Source: Nitrospirota bacterium (GTDB lineage Bacteria > Nitrospirota > Nitrospiria > SBBL01 > JAADHI01). From it: DNA of 64,000 bases. The stretch is taken from positions 1-64,000 of the forward strand of contig JAJDBU010000025.1 in the NCBI GenBank assembly GCA_029261195.1, written 5' to 3'. The notes under the pieces are model-generated. The model made no database searches. It saw nothing but the letters and a program-made list of their open reading frames with translations, and had not been told where the DNA came from. Made by a program: the position numbers and the translations under genes. Positions 44,657 through 54,327 of the stretch are shown piece after piece. Every line of letters begins with the position of its first letter. Position 1 is the first letter of the stretch.

Positions 44657-45049
44657 TTATTCCTCCAGCAAACCCTTCACATTCTTGACCAATTCATCCA
44701 GGTCGAAGGGTTTATAGATCACGGTGTCGGCCTGACTGAATGCTTCGAACATACCTTCGCGTTCCGGATCTTTGTCGAGCTTGCGGGCGGTCACGATGAT
44801 CACCGGTGTAGGTTTGATCCTGCCCGAGACGACATCTTCCTTGATCATTTTAGAAACGCGATAGCCATTTTCTTTCGGCATCATCACATCCAGGACGACA
44901 AGGTCGGGCTGAATCGCCCGGACCGCACCCAAGGCCTCCCATCCGTTTATCGCAGTACTTACTTCGTAGCCTTCCTGCTCTAGCTGGAATTGGCTTGTGA
45001 GCAGAATATCCGGTTCATCATCCACAATGAGAATTGTTTTCCTGGTCAT
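44657..45049 (-). CDS. Single-domain response regulator
   Basis: The 130-residue protein is a bare receiver domain: acidic pair in IVDDEPD, phospho-acceptor aspartate in VVLDVMMP (about 54), T in VTARK and lysine in IYKPF. It has no output domain, so it passes signals by protein contact. Its ATG overlaps the stop of the upstream kinase by four bases, so the kinase at 45046-46983 is its probable partner. Confidence 0.9.
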   Translation of the reverse strand: MTRKTILIVDDEPDILLTSQFQLEQEGYEVSTAINGWEALGAVRAIQPDLVVLDVMMPKENGYRVSKMIKEDVVSGRIKPTPVIIVTARKLDKDPEREGMFEAFSQADTVIYKPFDLDELVKNVKGLLEE

Positions 45050-46983
45050 TTCTCCCCCGCTTTTAGTTGACTTGATGAAATTGATGTAGCGCTGAAAATA
45101 AGCGCCTTTCCTGTCTCCCCTTCTGCCGGATAGACAACCGGTCCCATGATGTCGGGAAGCCCCTGTTTAGCAAAGACCTCATGACGAGACAAGCGTTGTG
45201 CTAATCGTTCAACAACCCGCATCGCAGAGCCTTTGTGGGTATCGGGCAGGAGACAAAGGACACGACTGAACAAAGGTTGAGCAATAATCAAGTCGGCATC
45301 TTCCCGAAGGATTTCTCTGATGCAATCGCCAGTTTGATTTATCACCGCCCGCTCTGATGAAGCCTCGTGATCGTATTTTTCCGGCTGAAGCGCCACGACG
45401 ATCAATGAAAAAACTGAGTCTCTCGGGAAAGCACGAATGATCTTTTCTAACAAAGCCATTTCAATCGCCTGTTTTGAAAAAACGGGAAGGGTGAAAAAAA
45501 ACCGGCAGCCCTCTCCGATTTCGCTCTGTACTCCCATGTCCCCCCCTTGTATCATCACCAGTTCCCTGGCAATTGCCAGTCCCAGGCCTGTCCCTTGAAT
45601 CGTCTGCCCGAGGGAATCCCCCACCTGATAAAACCGCTCAAAGACACGCTCTTGATCTTCCGGAGAAAGTCCGGGTCCCGTATCGCTTACACAGATCTTG
45701 ACCCATCCGGTCTCTTCATTGACGGAAAGACTAACCCGGCCTCCCCTGGGAGTAAATTTAAAGGCATTACTCAGCAGATTACAGAGCACTTGCTCTACCC
45801 GGTCCGCATCGGCATAAACCGCAGGAAGCTTCTGCCCTGCATCTGTCTCAAACTGAAGGCTTTTTTCCATTGCCTGATCCTGAAAAAGCGTAGTGACCTG
45901 CCCAATCAATTTGCTGAGCTTAAGCTCCGAGGGTCTATTTTCCACTTTGCCCGCTTCCAATTTTGATAAATCAAGCACATCATTTAATAGTGCCGCCAGA
46001 CGGTCGATATTCCTGGAGGCCATTTTTAGAAAACGGTCCTGTGTCTCATTGAGGGGGCCTGCTTTTCCCCCCGCTAAAATTGCGATGGCATTTTTTATTG
46101 AGGTGAGGGGCGTCCTGAGTTCGTGAGAGACATTCGAGACAAAATCAGATTTCATGAGATCCACTTTTTTCAGGGCTTCATTTCCTTTTTTCAGGGTCTC
46201 TTCCGCCTCTTTCTGACGGTTAATATCCGTCAGAAAAGCAAAAATCTGAAGGACTTTTCCCGAGCGACTCCGAATGCTTGTGGCGTTGAAAAGGGTGTGA
46301 AGGGATTTCCCGTCCTTTGCCTTCAGTACCGTTTCAAATACCTTATGACTCTCTGATAAAACACTGTTCATCGCACCCTTAAAAGGGATTTTCCGCTTCT
46401 TTTCGATGAGTTCATCGGGCTTCAGCCTCAGAATTTCTTCCCGGCTGTATCCCAGCATCCTACAAAGAGAGGCATTCAGATCAATTGTCTTTAAGTCGGG
46501 ATCGAAGGCCCAGTATCCTTCCGTCGTTGTATCGATAATCGTCCGGTACTTTTCTTCACTTCTCTTGAGGGCTTTTTCAGTTTCCTTTCGGCGGACTTCA
46601 GTTTGATACAGCTCCAGTGCATGACTCATCGTTTTAAAAACGATTTCAGGAGAAAGCTTTCTTTTTTGAAGATAATCGCTGGCGCCTTCCTTCATCGCAG
46701 CGACGGCAATGCCTTCATCCCCCTGTCCCGTCAGCAGAATCATGGGACATTTGAATCCGCGCGCTCGCATTGTTCGCATCACCTCAAGACCCGTATATTC
46801 ACCCAAGTGATAATCGAGGAACCAGAGGTCGTAGACCTGTTTCTCCGCCAGTGACTCCACTTCCGAAAGGGTCTGTGCGTGGTCGATGACCAGCGTCGCC
46901 TCCGGAAATCCTTTTTTGATACAACGTCGGGTCAAGAAAGCATCATCCGGATCGTCGTCTACAATGAGACACTTGATTTCCAT
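45046..46983 (-). CDS. REC-PAS-histidine kinase with extra C-terminal domain
   Basis: Domains of the 645-residue protein: receiver 1-125 (Asp57), linker coiled coil, PAS about 143-260, HisKA with FVSNVSHELRTPL (His287), HATPase to about 510 (GTGLGLAIARE), then an unusual C-terminal domain 515-645. The last part (SLIVVALQPEKYDHEAS, FSRVLCLLPDTHKGSA) has the spacing of a diguanylate cyclase fold but no GGDEF motif, so it may be a degenerate cyclase domain. No membrane segment: a cytoplasmic sensor that can itself be phosphorylated. It lies two bases from the membrane kinase upstream. Confidence 0.85.
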   Translation of the reverse strand: MEIKCLIVDDDPDDAFLTRRCIKKGFPEATLVIDHAQTLSEVESLAEKQVYDLWFLDYHLGEYTGLEVMRTMRARGFKCPMILLTGQGDEGIAVAAMKEGASDYLQKRKLSPEIVFKTMSHALELYQTEVRRKETEKALKRSEEKYRTIIDTTTEGYWAFDPDLKTIDLNASLCRMLGYSREEILRLKPDELIEKKRKIPFKGAMNSVLSESHKVFETVLKAKDGKSLHTLFNATSIRSRSGKVLQIFAFLTDINRQKEAEETLKKGNEALKKVDLMKSDFVSNVSHELRTPLTSIKNAIAILAGGKAGPLNETQDRFLKMASRNIDRLAALLNDVLDLSKLEAGKVENRPSELKLSKLIGQVTTLFQDQAMEKSLQFETDAGQKLPAVYADADRVEQVLCNLLSNAFKFTPRGGRVSLSVNEETGWVKICVSDTGPGLSPEDQERVFERFYQVGDSLGQTIQGTGLGLAIARELVMIQGGDMGVQSEIGEGCRFFFTLPVFSKQAIEMALLEKIIRAFPRDSVFSLIVVALQPEKYDHEASSERAVINQTGDCIREILREDADLIIAQPLFSRVLCLLPDTHKGSAMRVVERLAQRLSRHEVFAKQGLPDIMGPVVYPAEGETGKALIFSATSISSSQLKAGEK

Positions 46984-46984
46984 T

Positions 46985-48880
46985 TTAGCCCTCTAAAGAA
47001 TGCATAATTTTCTGCGGCTTTTTCCGGGATGGATGACGCGGCAGCTTGACGATAAATGTGGCGCCCTGTCCGGGAGAGGATTGCGCCGTCATCTCCCCTT
47101 CGTGCCGTCGGACAATCTTTTCACAGATGGCAAGCCCGATACCGCTTCCCTCATAGTCCTTCCGTCCGTGTAGTCTTTGGAAGGGTTTAAAGATACGATC
47201 CAGATACTTTTCGTCAAACCCGATGCCATTGTCCTTCACCCGAATCTCGACATTCCCGTTTTTGCCCGGTACATTTTCTACCGAGATCTCAGGGGCCTGA
47301 TTTTTTTGACGGTATTTCAGCCCGTTTCCGATCAAATTCTGAATCAAATGGTACATTTGCGTCCGATCTGCCTCGATTGTCGGCAAGTCTCCTATTTCGA
47401 CATGCCCGTTTGACCGGGAGATCAAGTCATCAATGTCATCAATGACTTCCTCGGCAACCTTTTTTAAATCGGTGGATTGAAAGGATTTTGCCTTTGTCGT
47501 CACTCGTGAAAGAGAAAGCAGGTCGTCGATCAGTCTTTTCATCCGGTCTGAAGAGTGTTGTATGCGATCCAGAAAGCCAAGTCCCTCTCCATCCAGTGAT
47601 CCGCTGTAATCTTCTTTCAGGATACTTGAAAAAGAACGCATCTTTCGTAAGGGTTCCTGAAGATCATGAGAAGCGATGGAGGTAAACTGTTCCAGGTCTT
47701 CATTCGATCGCGCCAGCTCATCCGCCCGTTTTTCCAGCTTAAGATTCAGGACCTTTAAATCGCCCACCATTTGATCAAAAGCCCTGGAGAGTTGACCGAC
47801 CTCATCCTTTGCATCGGTTCCGACCTTAAAGCTGAGGTCGCCGTTTCCAAGGGTCTCCACCCCCTGCTGCAAAACGCGAATCGGTCTGGCGATTGATCGG
47901 GCGGTTGCGCGGGCAACGAAGACCACTAAAAGGAGCGTCATCAAAGCGATTCCCAGAGTCAGCCTCCGCAAATCATCAACCGAGGCAAAGGCCTCCTTGA
48001 TATCAATTTTTGCCACCATGCCCCAATTCATCGAAGGGATGGCTCGCCAGACCGCAATGATCTCTTCCCCCCGATAGTCGATGGACCGGCCGGAGCCGTT
48101 CTGTCCTTCGACCGCCTTCTGGATGGGAATGGCCGTTTGACTTCCGATCGTGACCCTTCTCTTCAGTGCAGCATTTTGATCGTGACGAAGGGGATTCAAG
48201 AACAGGGCCTCATGCCCCACCCTAAGACCCACCAATGTTTCTCCTGTCTGACCCAAACCGGTGGTCTCCTGGATAAAGCGGTAGATCGAGTCCATCGCAA
48301 CTTCAAGGGCAATCATTCCGATGAGGCTGCCATCAAAATCATGAACGGGCGCTGTGACGAACATGCCAAAACGGTTCCCGTCAACCTTGTTGATAAAGAT
48401 ATCACTGAAGTAAATCCCCTTCTGCCCCTCTTCAAAGGTCTTATTATCCGGGTCAGGGAGCATGTTTCCCACATCAGCCGCCCGGTGTTGTTCATTCGTC
48501 ACATAAACGATCCGACCCTCAGGGGAAACCAGCAGCACATCCAGATAGCCATTCACCTTTTGAAAGGTTTGCAACTGGCCGTCCAGCATCTGCTTCGCCG
48601 AAATGTAATCAGGATGCGTCCGATGGTCTGCAAAGCGGGTCAGGACAGGGAGATTGGTCTTGATATTAAAATCGTCCTGCGCCGTTTTAATGTCGCCCGC
48701 CCGCTCATGAAAAAAGGCCTCAATCTTGTTGACCTTAAGGTCGGCAATGGACTCCAGGGAAGAAATTTGCGCCTGTTCCAAGGCCTTCCTGGCGCTCGAA
48801 AAGGGGATGAACCCGATCATAAAAATCGGGATGAGCGAAACCGCCAAAAAGCCAATCAGCAACCTTTGTTTGATGGTCAT
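46985..48880 (-). CDS. Membrane histidine kinase with dCache sensor and HAMP
   Basis: The 631-residue protein has TM1 at about 8-26, a large extracellular double-Cache-type sensor (about 30-300, with VLLVSPEGRIVYV and GMFVTAPVHDFDG), TM2 at about 305-325, HAMP (326-380), a HisKA with TSIASHDLQEPLRKM (His405) and a HATPase ending near 620 (GSGIGLAICEKI). The ASHDLQEPL dimerisation motif is the phytochrome-type HisKA seen with Rcp1-like regulators, and such a regulator is encoded 12 bases upstream. It probably senses a small molecule outside the cytoplasm. Confidence 0.92.
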   Translation of the reverse strand: MTIKQRLLIGFLAVSLIPIFMIGFIPFSSARKALEQAQISSLESIADLKVNKIEAFFHERAGDIKTAQDDFNIKTNLPVLTRFADHRTHPDYISAKQMLDGQLQTFQKVNGYLDVLLVSPEGRIVYVTNEQHRAADVGNMLPDPDNKTFEEGQKGIYFSDIFINKVDGNRFGMFVTAPVHDFDGSLIGMIALEVAMDSIYRFIQETTGLGQTGETLVGLRVGHEALFLNPLRHDQNAALKRRVTIGSQTAIPIQKAVEGQNGSGRSIDYRGEEIIAVWRAIPSMNWGMVAKIDIKEAFASVDDLRRLTLGIALMTLLLVVFVARATARSIARPIRVLQQGVETLGNGDLSFKVGTDAKDEVGQLSRAFDQMVGDLKVLNLKLEKRADELARSNEDLEQFTSIASHDLQEPLRKMRSFSSILKEDYSGSLDGEGLGFLDRIQHSSDRMKRLIDDLLSLSRVTTKAKSFQSTDLKKVAEEVIDDIDDLISRSNGHVEIGDLPTIEADRTQMYHLIQNLIGNGLKYRQKNQAPEISVENVPGKNGNVEIRVKDNGIGFDEKYLDRIFKPFQRLHGRKDYEGSGIGLAICEKIVRRHEGEMTAQSSPGQGATFIVKLPRHPSRKKPQKIMHSLEG

Positions 48881-48892
48881 GATTTGTATATC

Positions 48893-49348
48893 CTAATAGC
48901 CATTGGAATAGATCACGGTTCTCCAGAAATAGTTCAGTCCCTCAACGACCTCAAGAAAGTCGTTAAATTCGACCGGTTTTGCAAGATAGGCGCAGGCGCC
49001 ATTGTTGTAACATTTCACGACATCTTCCTCGTTTTTAGAGGAGGTCAGTACCATCACCCGCAAACGCTTTAAGTCCGGATGTGCGTCAAGTTGTTCCAAT
49101 ACCTCCAGCCCGTTCATTTTGGGCATGTTGATATCCAGTAGCAGCAGGTGCGGCGTCGGATACTTTTCTACATCCTGGTAAGGCTCTCTTCTGAGAAGAT
49201 AGTCGAGCGTCTCTTCCCCGTCCCGAACCACAAAGACCTCATTTTCCAGTCTTGATTTTTTAAAGGCCCTCAAGGCGATGGCGATATCATCCTCATCATC
49301 CTCGGCCAAAAGAATTTTGATGGCTTCGTCTTTGATTGTTTTGATCAT
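48893..49348 (-). CDS. Rcp1-like response regulator
   Basis: The 151-residue protein is a receiver of the Rcp1 group: LAEDDEDDIAIALRAFK, LLLLDINMPKMNG with the phospho-acceptor aspartate about 77, LTSSKNEEDV and YLAKPVEFNDF. It has the slightly longer C-terminal helix typical of this group and no output domain. It is the probable partner of the kinase gene 12 bases downstream, whose HisKA type normally pairs with such regulators. Confidence 0.9.
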   Translation of the reverse strand: MIKTIKDEAIKILLAEDDEDDIAIALRAFKKSRLENEVFVVRDGEETLDYLLRREPYQDVEKYPTPHLLLLDINMPKMNGLEVLEQLDAHPDLKRLRVMVLTSSKNEEDVVKCYNNGACAYLAKPVEFNDFLEVVEGLNYFWRTVIYSNGY

Positions 49349-49383
49349 TCTTCTCTCCTTAATAATTTAAAACCAAGGGTCCT

Positions 49384-49459
49384 GTAGGGGCGACCCTATG
49401 TGGTCGCCCAATCTTTTGTCTTGTCCCATAACAGGGCGACCACATAGGGTCGCCCCTAC
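49384..49459. repeat. 26-bp perfect inverted repeat, family A
   Basis: Arms 49384-49409 and 49434-49459 are exact reverse complements with a 24-base loop; each arm starts or ends with the core GTAGGGGCGACCC. The same family occurs at 60604-60677. It fills most of the gap between two signalling genes. Such palindromes recur in intergenic DNA of many bacteria; function unknown. Confidence 0.85.
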
Positions 49460-49474
49460 GATGTTAAAAATACC

Positions 49475-51469
49475 TCACCCTTCTTCGATTTTTTTGGGAA
49501 TCGTGAAATGAAAGGTCGCCCCTTCTCCCAATTTCGAGTCAATCCAGATCCGTCCTTTATGGTCGTCGATCACCCGTTTGACAATGCTTAAGCCCGCGCC
49601 TGTTCCCTCATATTCTCCACGTGTGTGAAGCCGTTGGAAAATACCGAAAATCCTTTCATGATATTTTGGGTCGATGCCGATACCGTTGTCCTTGACTGAA
49701 AAGTGGTAGTCGTCATTTTGTTCCTGGAAGCCGACTTCGACTTTCGGACCTCCCTCCGACACTGGAACTCCCGCCCGACCGGGGCCCCCGTTATTATTTT
49801 TTTGAGAAAATTTAATGGCGTTATTGATCAGGTTTAAAAAAACCTCACTGACTTTGATTCGATCACAGGAGATGACGGGCAGATGCTCCGGAATGACCAG
49901 CTTGACGCGAGAGGCCTCAAGGTCAAATTCGAGACGTTCCATTACAGAGCGAATCATCGTATCCACTTGGACCGCTTCATAGGGATGGTCTTGTCTTGAA
50001 ATCCTGGAAAGGGAAAGCAGGTCGTCAATCAGCTGGACCATGCGGCCCACACCCTTCCGAATCCGCCTTAAATGATCCCGGCCTTCGTCATCGAGTCGGT
50101 CTGCATAATCTTCTTCGAGAAACCTGGAAAAACTGGCGATGCCTCGAAGCGGCGCTCTTAAATCATGACTGGCCGTGTAGACAAAACTGTCGAGCTCCAG
50201 ATTGGCTTTTTTGAGGGCTTTTCGCTCTGCCTCAAGTTTTTCCTCTGCGGCCCGGCGCTCGGAAATATCGTTGACAACCGCCAGAACACGCGTTCCCTTC
50301 TCGGTTTGAAATGGACTCAAACCGATTTCGACTGGAAACTCAGTTCCATCCTTCCGCATTCCCAGAAGATTGTTCCCCGCCCGCGAGGCGCCCATTGCAG
50401 GAATCGGCTTGTCATGATAATGGGCGACATGTTCTGAATGCTGATTTCTGTATCGCAGGGGAATGAGCGCCTCTACCTGTTTTCCGATGAGTTCACTCCG
50501 TTGATATCCGAATGTTGTCTCAATCATGGAATTAACCAAAACAATCTTCCGATCCTGATCCGTCAGTATGATGCCATTCGGGGAAAATTCGATAACGGAT
50601 TCAAATTCTTTGTTACTCGCCTCAACCTGTTTCAAAACTTCTGAGAGATTGGCCTTGCTTTCTTCGGCCTGCTGAAAGCCTTGGAACATGGCAACAAAAA
50701 GTCCCTGCATCATGCAAAGGTAGCTGACTTTTTTGAGCATGTGGGCGATATCAAACATCGTGTCGAACAAACGAACAGAAAAGCTCATAAACATCACTTG
50801 TCCCATCAAGCCGACGATAAGTGAAATCACCACCCAGTCTTCAAAGGAATCCTCTTTCCAGTGTTCCCTCTTTAAGTAGCCCCCCAGGGCAAGCAGAAAG
50901 AATGCGGCAGGCACAAACTCTTCCGGTCGCCCGAAGAAGAGTTCGGGGTAATAGGCGCGTGGGAGAGGATAAAAGGCGAAGAAAAGAAAGCTAAACAGTG
51001 TCGCAGCGCCCACAGCGATAAAAACAAAGCGCTCGGAGATGTGGCCCTGCGCTTCTGTACTGCCGGACTGACTGCGACGGCTTGTCCACCAGCTCAAGGC
51101 CATCAAAACAGAAAGAAACATCCGGGAAGCCAGCCAGCTCCAGGGGCTGAGGGAAGGGAGAGGTGAAGGGAAATAGGCATCAAAGAAGGCAGAGGTGACG
51201 ACGGCATGATAGCCATCTAAAAACGCGGTGCCGAGAAAGCCCGCGCCGATGAGCAAAAAGACATTATTTTTTTTCGTGTAAAAACGGATCAGCGCCAGAA
51301 TACCGACCATCAAGGCCAGCGTGGTGGCGAGCACCTCCATGATCGTGTGAAGGGTTTTGTTGCCCTGCCACTCGATTTGTCCTGCGATCAGAAAGCCGAT
51401 CAAGAGGAAAACGGTCACAGAGATATAGCGGCTTATTTTGTATTGAACTGCTTTTCTGTCGTGTGTCAT
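49475..51469 (-). CDS. Histidine kinase with MASE3-like membrane sensor and PAS
   Basis: With the ATG at 51469 (GGAG upstream) the protein has 664 residues. The first 260 hold about eight TMs with MASE3-type motifs (FLGTAFLDGYHAVVTS, and AHMLKKVSYLCMM before the soluble part). A PAS domain follows (about 290-405, FSPNGIILTDQDRKIVL), then HisKA with YTASHDLRAPLRGI and a HATPase ending near 655 (GTGAGLSIVKRV). It likely senses a membrane-soluble or small ligand. It has the SHDL-type HisKA like its neighbour at 46985-48880. The response regulator just upstream is a probable partner. Confidence 0.88.
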   Translation of the reverse strand: MTHDRKAVQYKISRYISVTVFLLIGFLIAGQIEWQGNKTLHTIMEVLATTLALMVGILALIRFYTKKNNVFLLIGAGFLGTAFLDGYHAVVTSAFFDAYFPSPLPSLSPWSWLASRMFLSVLMALSWWTSRRSQSGSTEAQGHISERFVFIAVGAATLFSFLFFAFYPLPRAYYPELFFGRPEEFVPAAFFLLALGGYLKREHWKEDSFEDWVVISLIVGLMGQVMFMSFSVRLFDTMFDIAHMLKKVSYLCMMQGLFVAMFQGFQQAEESKANLSEVLKQVEASNKEFESVIEFSPNGIILTDQDRKIVLVNSMIETTFGYQRSELIGKQVEALIPLRYRNQHSEHVAHYHDKPIPAMGASRAGNNLLGMRKDGTEFPVEIGLSPFQTEKGTRVLAVVNDISERRAAEEKLEAERKALKKANLELDSFVYTASHDLRAPLRGIASFSRFLEEDYADRLDDEGRDHLRRIRKGVGRMVQLIDDLLSLSRISRQDHPYEAVQVDTMIRSVMERLEFDLEASRVKLVIPEHLPVISCDRIKVSEVFLNLINNAIKFSQKNNNGGPGRAGVPVSEGGPKVEVGFQEQNDDYHFSVKDNGIGIDPKYHERIFGIFQRLHTRGEYEGTGAGLSIVKRVIDDHKGRIWIDSKLGEGATFHFTIPKKIEEG

Positions 51470-51497
51470 TAAAACTCCGGATTGCATTTATTTTTAG

Positions 51498-51890
51498 TCA
51501 TCCATTTTTTGTCTTCGTCACTGCTTGTGCCGCCATCGCTTTTTGAACTGCCTCTGAGACACTTTCTGTTGACGGCGGTTTTTGAAGGATCATCAGCGCC
51601 CCTGCTTTCAGCACAAGTATTTCCGCCTGCTCCTGAACATCGGCCGTTGCCACAATGACCAGGGCATCGGGATCAAATTTCTTCATCTCATCCAGGGCTT
51701 CAAAACCGTCCATCACCGGCATGGTCAAGTCCAGAAAGGTTAGGTCGGGTCCGAGGGTTTTAAATTTTTCGAGCCCCTCCAGGCCATCCTTGGCCTCTGC
51801 GTATTCAAAATCAAAACGGTCTGTGAGGCATTTTTTCAGGACCATGCGCATAAACATTGAGTCATCAATAATCAGTACTGTTTTAATCAC
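51498..51890 (-). CDS. CheY-like single-domain response regulator
   Basis: The 130-residue receiver has LIIDDSMFMRM (acidic pair, then the CheY-like SMFMR), LTFLDLTMPVMDG with the phospho-acceptor aspartate about 54, and LQKPPS with the conserved lysine. The DDSMFMR start is typical of regulators linked to chemotaxis or motility. It has no output domain. It lies 28 bases upstream of the MASE3-type kinase and 59 bases downstream of the GGDEF-EAL gene. Confidence 0.9.
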   Translation of the reverse strand: MIKTVLIIDDSMFMRMVLKKCLTDRFDFEYAEAKDGLEGLEKFKTLGPDLTFLDLTMPVMDGFEALDEMKKFDPDALVIVATADVQEQAEILVLKAGALMILQKPPSTESVSEAVQKAMAAQAVTKTKNG

Positions 51891-51949
51891 CTTCCCTCCA
51901 ATCGTCTGTTTTTATTTCAGACTGCCTTGTAAAAATGTCATGCTGCGTT

Positions 51950-54103
51950 TTATCCCGAGCAAATCGGATTCACATCCGACAAACATCGTCCTTCCCTCAA
52001 AAGCGCCAGAAAATCCTCCGGCGGCACCGGCCTGCTAAAGAGATAACCCTGCATGGCGTCACATTGCCTGTCCTGAAGAAAAGCGAGCTGTTCTTCCGTT
52101 TCCACACCTTCGGCAACCACTTTTAAACCCAGGCTATGAGTCATCGCGATAATCGCGTCAACAATTGCGGTTCTGTTTCGTCCATTCTTCTGATGGCCTG
52201 AAATTTCATGGACAAAGGATCGGTCGATTTTGACGGTATCGATGGGAAAATGCCTCAAATAACTGAGGGAAGAATAGCCGGTGCCAAAATCATCAATAGA
52301 GATCTTGATCCCGATCTGACTCAATTCCTGAAGGGTTGATGTGCTTAAGGTAATATCCTGCATTGCCGAACCCTCCGTAAGTTCTATTCCAAATAAGTGA
52401 GAGGGGATATGAGTTGCTGTGAGGATTTTTTTGACCAACTTGGTCAAATTTTGATGGAGAAACTGACGTGCGCAGCAATTGAGATTGATATAGGAGAGTG
52501 AATATCCCGCATCTAACCAGGACTTGTATTGTACCCCGGCAGTCTGGAAAATCCATTCACTCAGGGGAAGGATTAAACCCGTTTCTTCCGCCAAAGGAAT
52601 AAATATGTCGGGAGGAATCAAGCCGCGTTCCGGATGATCCCAACGAATTAGCACCTCACAACCTTCGATCTGACCGCTGATCAAGGAGACGATCGGTTGA
52701 TAAACCAGGCGAAATTCTGAACGATCCATTGCTTTCCGAAGATCGCTTTCCATTTCCAGAGAGGCCATCGCACTTTGATGCATCTTCTGAGTGAAGGTCT
52801 CATGCCGTGCCCTACCCTGGGCTTTGGCACGATACATGGCATTATCCGAGTCTCGAAGCAGGTCTTCCGGTTTTTCATTATCCTTTGAACCCAGCTTAAT
52901 GCCGATGCTGGCCGAGATCACAATCTCCCGCTCCCCGATCATGAAGGGGGCGCACAGCACCTTTTGTATCCGGGCCGCTATGATGCTGGCTGTAGCGGCA
53001 CCGTCTAAATCTTCTACAATGATGCCGAACTCATCTCCGCCCAGGCGTGCAATGGTATCCGCTTCCCGCAAACAGCCTTCCAGGCGAGGCGCAACCTCTT
53101 TCAGAAGTTGATCTCCGATTAAATGTCCCAGGCTATCGTTAATCACCTTGAAACGATCCAGGTCGATAAAAAGGACAGCAAATTGATAGTTTTTGTGACG
53201 TTTGACGCGAATGGTCGAACGTCTCAACTGATCCATAAAAAGTTTCCGGTTCGCCAGGCCGGTTAAACTGTCATGCAAAACCCCATGGCGGAGCGTCATC
53301 TCGATGTTTTTACGATCAGTGATATCGGTCATGGAACCGGCCACACGGCTGGTCTGCCCGGCACTGTCCCGAATGGCCATGCCACGGCTCAGCATCCAGC
53401 GGTATTTTCCATCCTTGTGACGCATCCGGTGTTCACATTCAAAACAGGGGAGACGCCCTTTCATGTGGGCCTCCATGCTGTCTTCTAAAGTCTGGACTTC
53501 TTCCGGCGCGATACGGGTATGCCATTCAGCAAGACGATTCCCGATCTCATCTTCTTCATAACCCAGCATGGATTTCCATCGGGGTGAAAAATAGATTTCA
53601 TTGTTGAGCACATTCCAATCCCAAATCCCGTCATTTGCACCGCTGACAGCAAGTGCGTATCTCTCCTCACTTTCCCTTAAGATCCGCTCTGTCTCCTTCC
53701 GCTTCTGCTCTGACTGGTAAAGCTCCAATGAATGCCGAATGGCCTTGCTCAGCAAAGTAGGAGAAAGGGTTTCCTTTGCGAGGTAATCGCTGGCTCCTCT
53801 TTTCATGGCGGCAACTGCAATCGCTTCATCCCCCTGTCCGGTCAGGAGAATTACGGGAGTGGTGATTCCACCTGTCCGGATGTGTTTCATGAGTTCGAGA
53901 CCATTCAATTCACCCATGTAGTAATCGAAAATAAAGAGGTCGTAATCGCCTTTCTCAAGAAATAAGTTCACTTCTGAAAGTGACGCCGCATGATCAATCG
54001 ACAGCCCGATTCCGGCCAAACTTTTTTTGATATAACGTACGGCAATGAGCGCATCGTCCGGATCATCATCGACGATGAGTATCTTTAATTTTTTTGCTTC
54101 CAC
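51950..54103 (-). CDS. REC-PAS-GGDEF-EAL c-di-GMP protein
   Basis: Domains of the 717-residue protein: receiver 1-125 (Asp60), PAS about 145-262, GGDEF domain 270-440 with intact GGDEF at 355-359 and an I-site RxxD (346-349) five residues upstream, and EAL domain 455-705 with EVLIRW in place of EAL and an intact DDFGTGYSS. The cyclase motif is intact; the phosphodiesterase motif is the EVL variant, which is often active. It could make or break c-di-GMP under control of a kinase. Its receiver closely resembles that of the kinase at 45046-46983. It starts the signalling block. Confidence 0.92.
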   Translation of the reverse strand: MEAKKLKILIVDDDPDDALIAVRYIKKSLAGIGLSIDHAASLSEVNLFLEKGDYDLFIFDYYMGELNGLELMKHIRTGGITTPVILLTGQGDEAIAVAAMKRGASDYLAKETLSPTLLSKAIRHSLELYQSEQKRKETERILRESEERYALAVSGANDGIWDWNVLNNEIYFSPRWKSMLGYEEDEIGNRLAEWHTRIAPEEVQTLEDSMEAHMKGRLPCFECEHRMRHKDGKYRWMLSRGMAIRDSAGQTSRVAGSMTDITDRKNIEMTLRHGVLHDSLTGLANRKLFMDQLRRSTIRVKRHKNYQFAVLFIDLDRFKVINDSLGHLIGDQLLKEVAPRLEGCLREADTIARLGGDEFGIIVEDLDGAATASIIAARIQKVLCAPFMIGEREIVISASIGIKLGSKDNEKPEDLLRDSDNAMYRAKAQGRARHETFTQKMHQSAMASLEMESDLRKAMDRSEFRLVYQPIVSLISGQIEGCEVLIRWDHPERGLIPPDIFIPLAEETGLILPLSEWIFQTAGVQYKSWLDAGYSLSYINLNCCARQFLHQNLTKLVKKILTATHIPSHLFGIELTEGSAMQDITLSTSTLQELSQIGIKISIDDFGTGYSSLSYLRHFPIDTVKIDRSFVHEISGHQKNGRNRTAIVDAIIAMTHSLGLKVVAEGVETEEQLAFLQDRQCDAMQGYLFSRPVPPEDFLALLREGRCLSDVNPICSG

Positions 54104-54286
54104 TTCAGACCTCCGAGTCAGTTGAATTCGGCTTGGAGCGTATGCACATCATTGAAATACCCGGAGTAATGACCGGGCCATGACCAGCAAACCGACAATA
54201 TAACGCCCCTTAATCGTCATGATTTTGACTATTTTCCTTTAAATTTTGGCGAGTACGGCGAGTACAGGGAAAAAGATGAGGAACCC

Positions 54287-54327
54287 TGCCATGTATTCCG
54301 CCATATATTAAGCCGGAATACATGGCA
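54287..54327. repeat. 14-bp perfect inverted repeat
   Basis: TGCCATGTATTCCG (54287-54300) and its exact complement (54314-54327) flank 13 bases. It lies 180 bases before the start of the GGDEF-EAL gene on the minus strand. No T-run follows. Confidence 0.6.

Noticed and set aside
48137-49072. 311-codon open frame on the plus strand
   Set aside because: It lies opposite the membrane histidine kinase and the Rcp1-like regulator, both with full domain motifs; its translation shows no known pattern.
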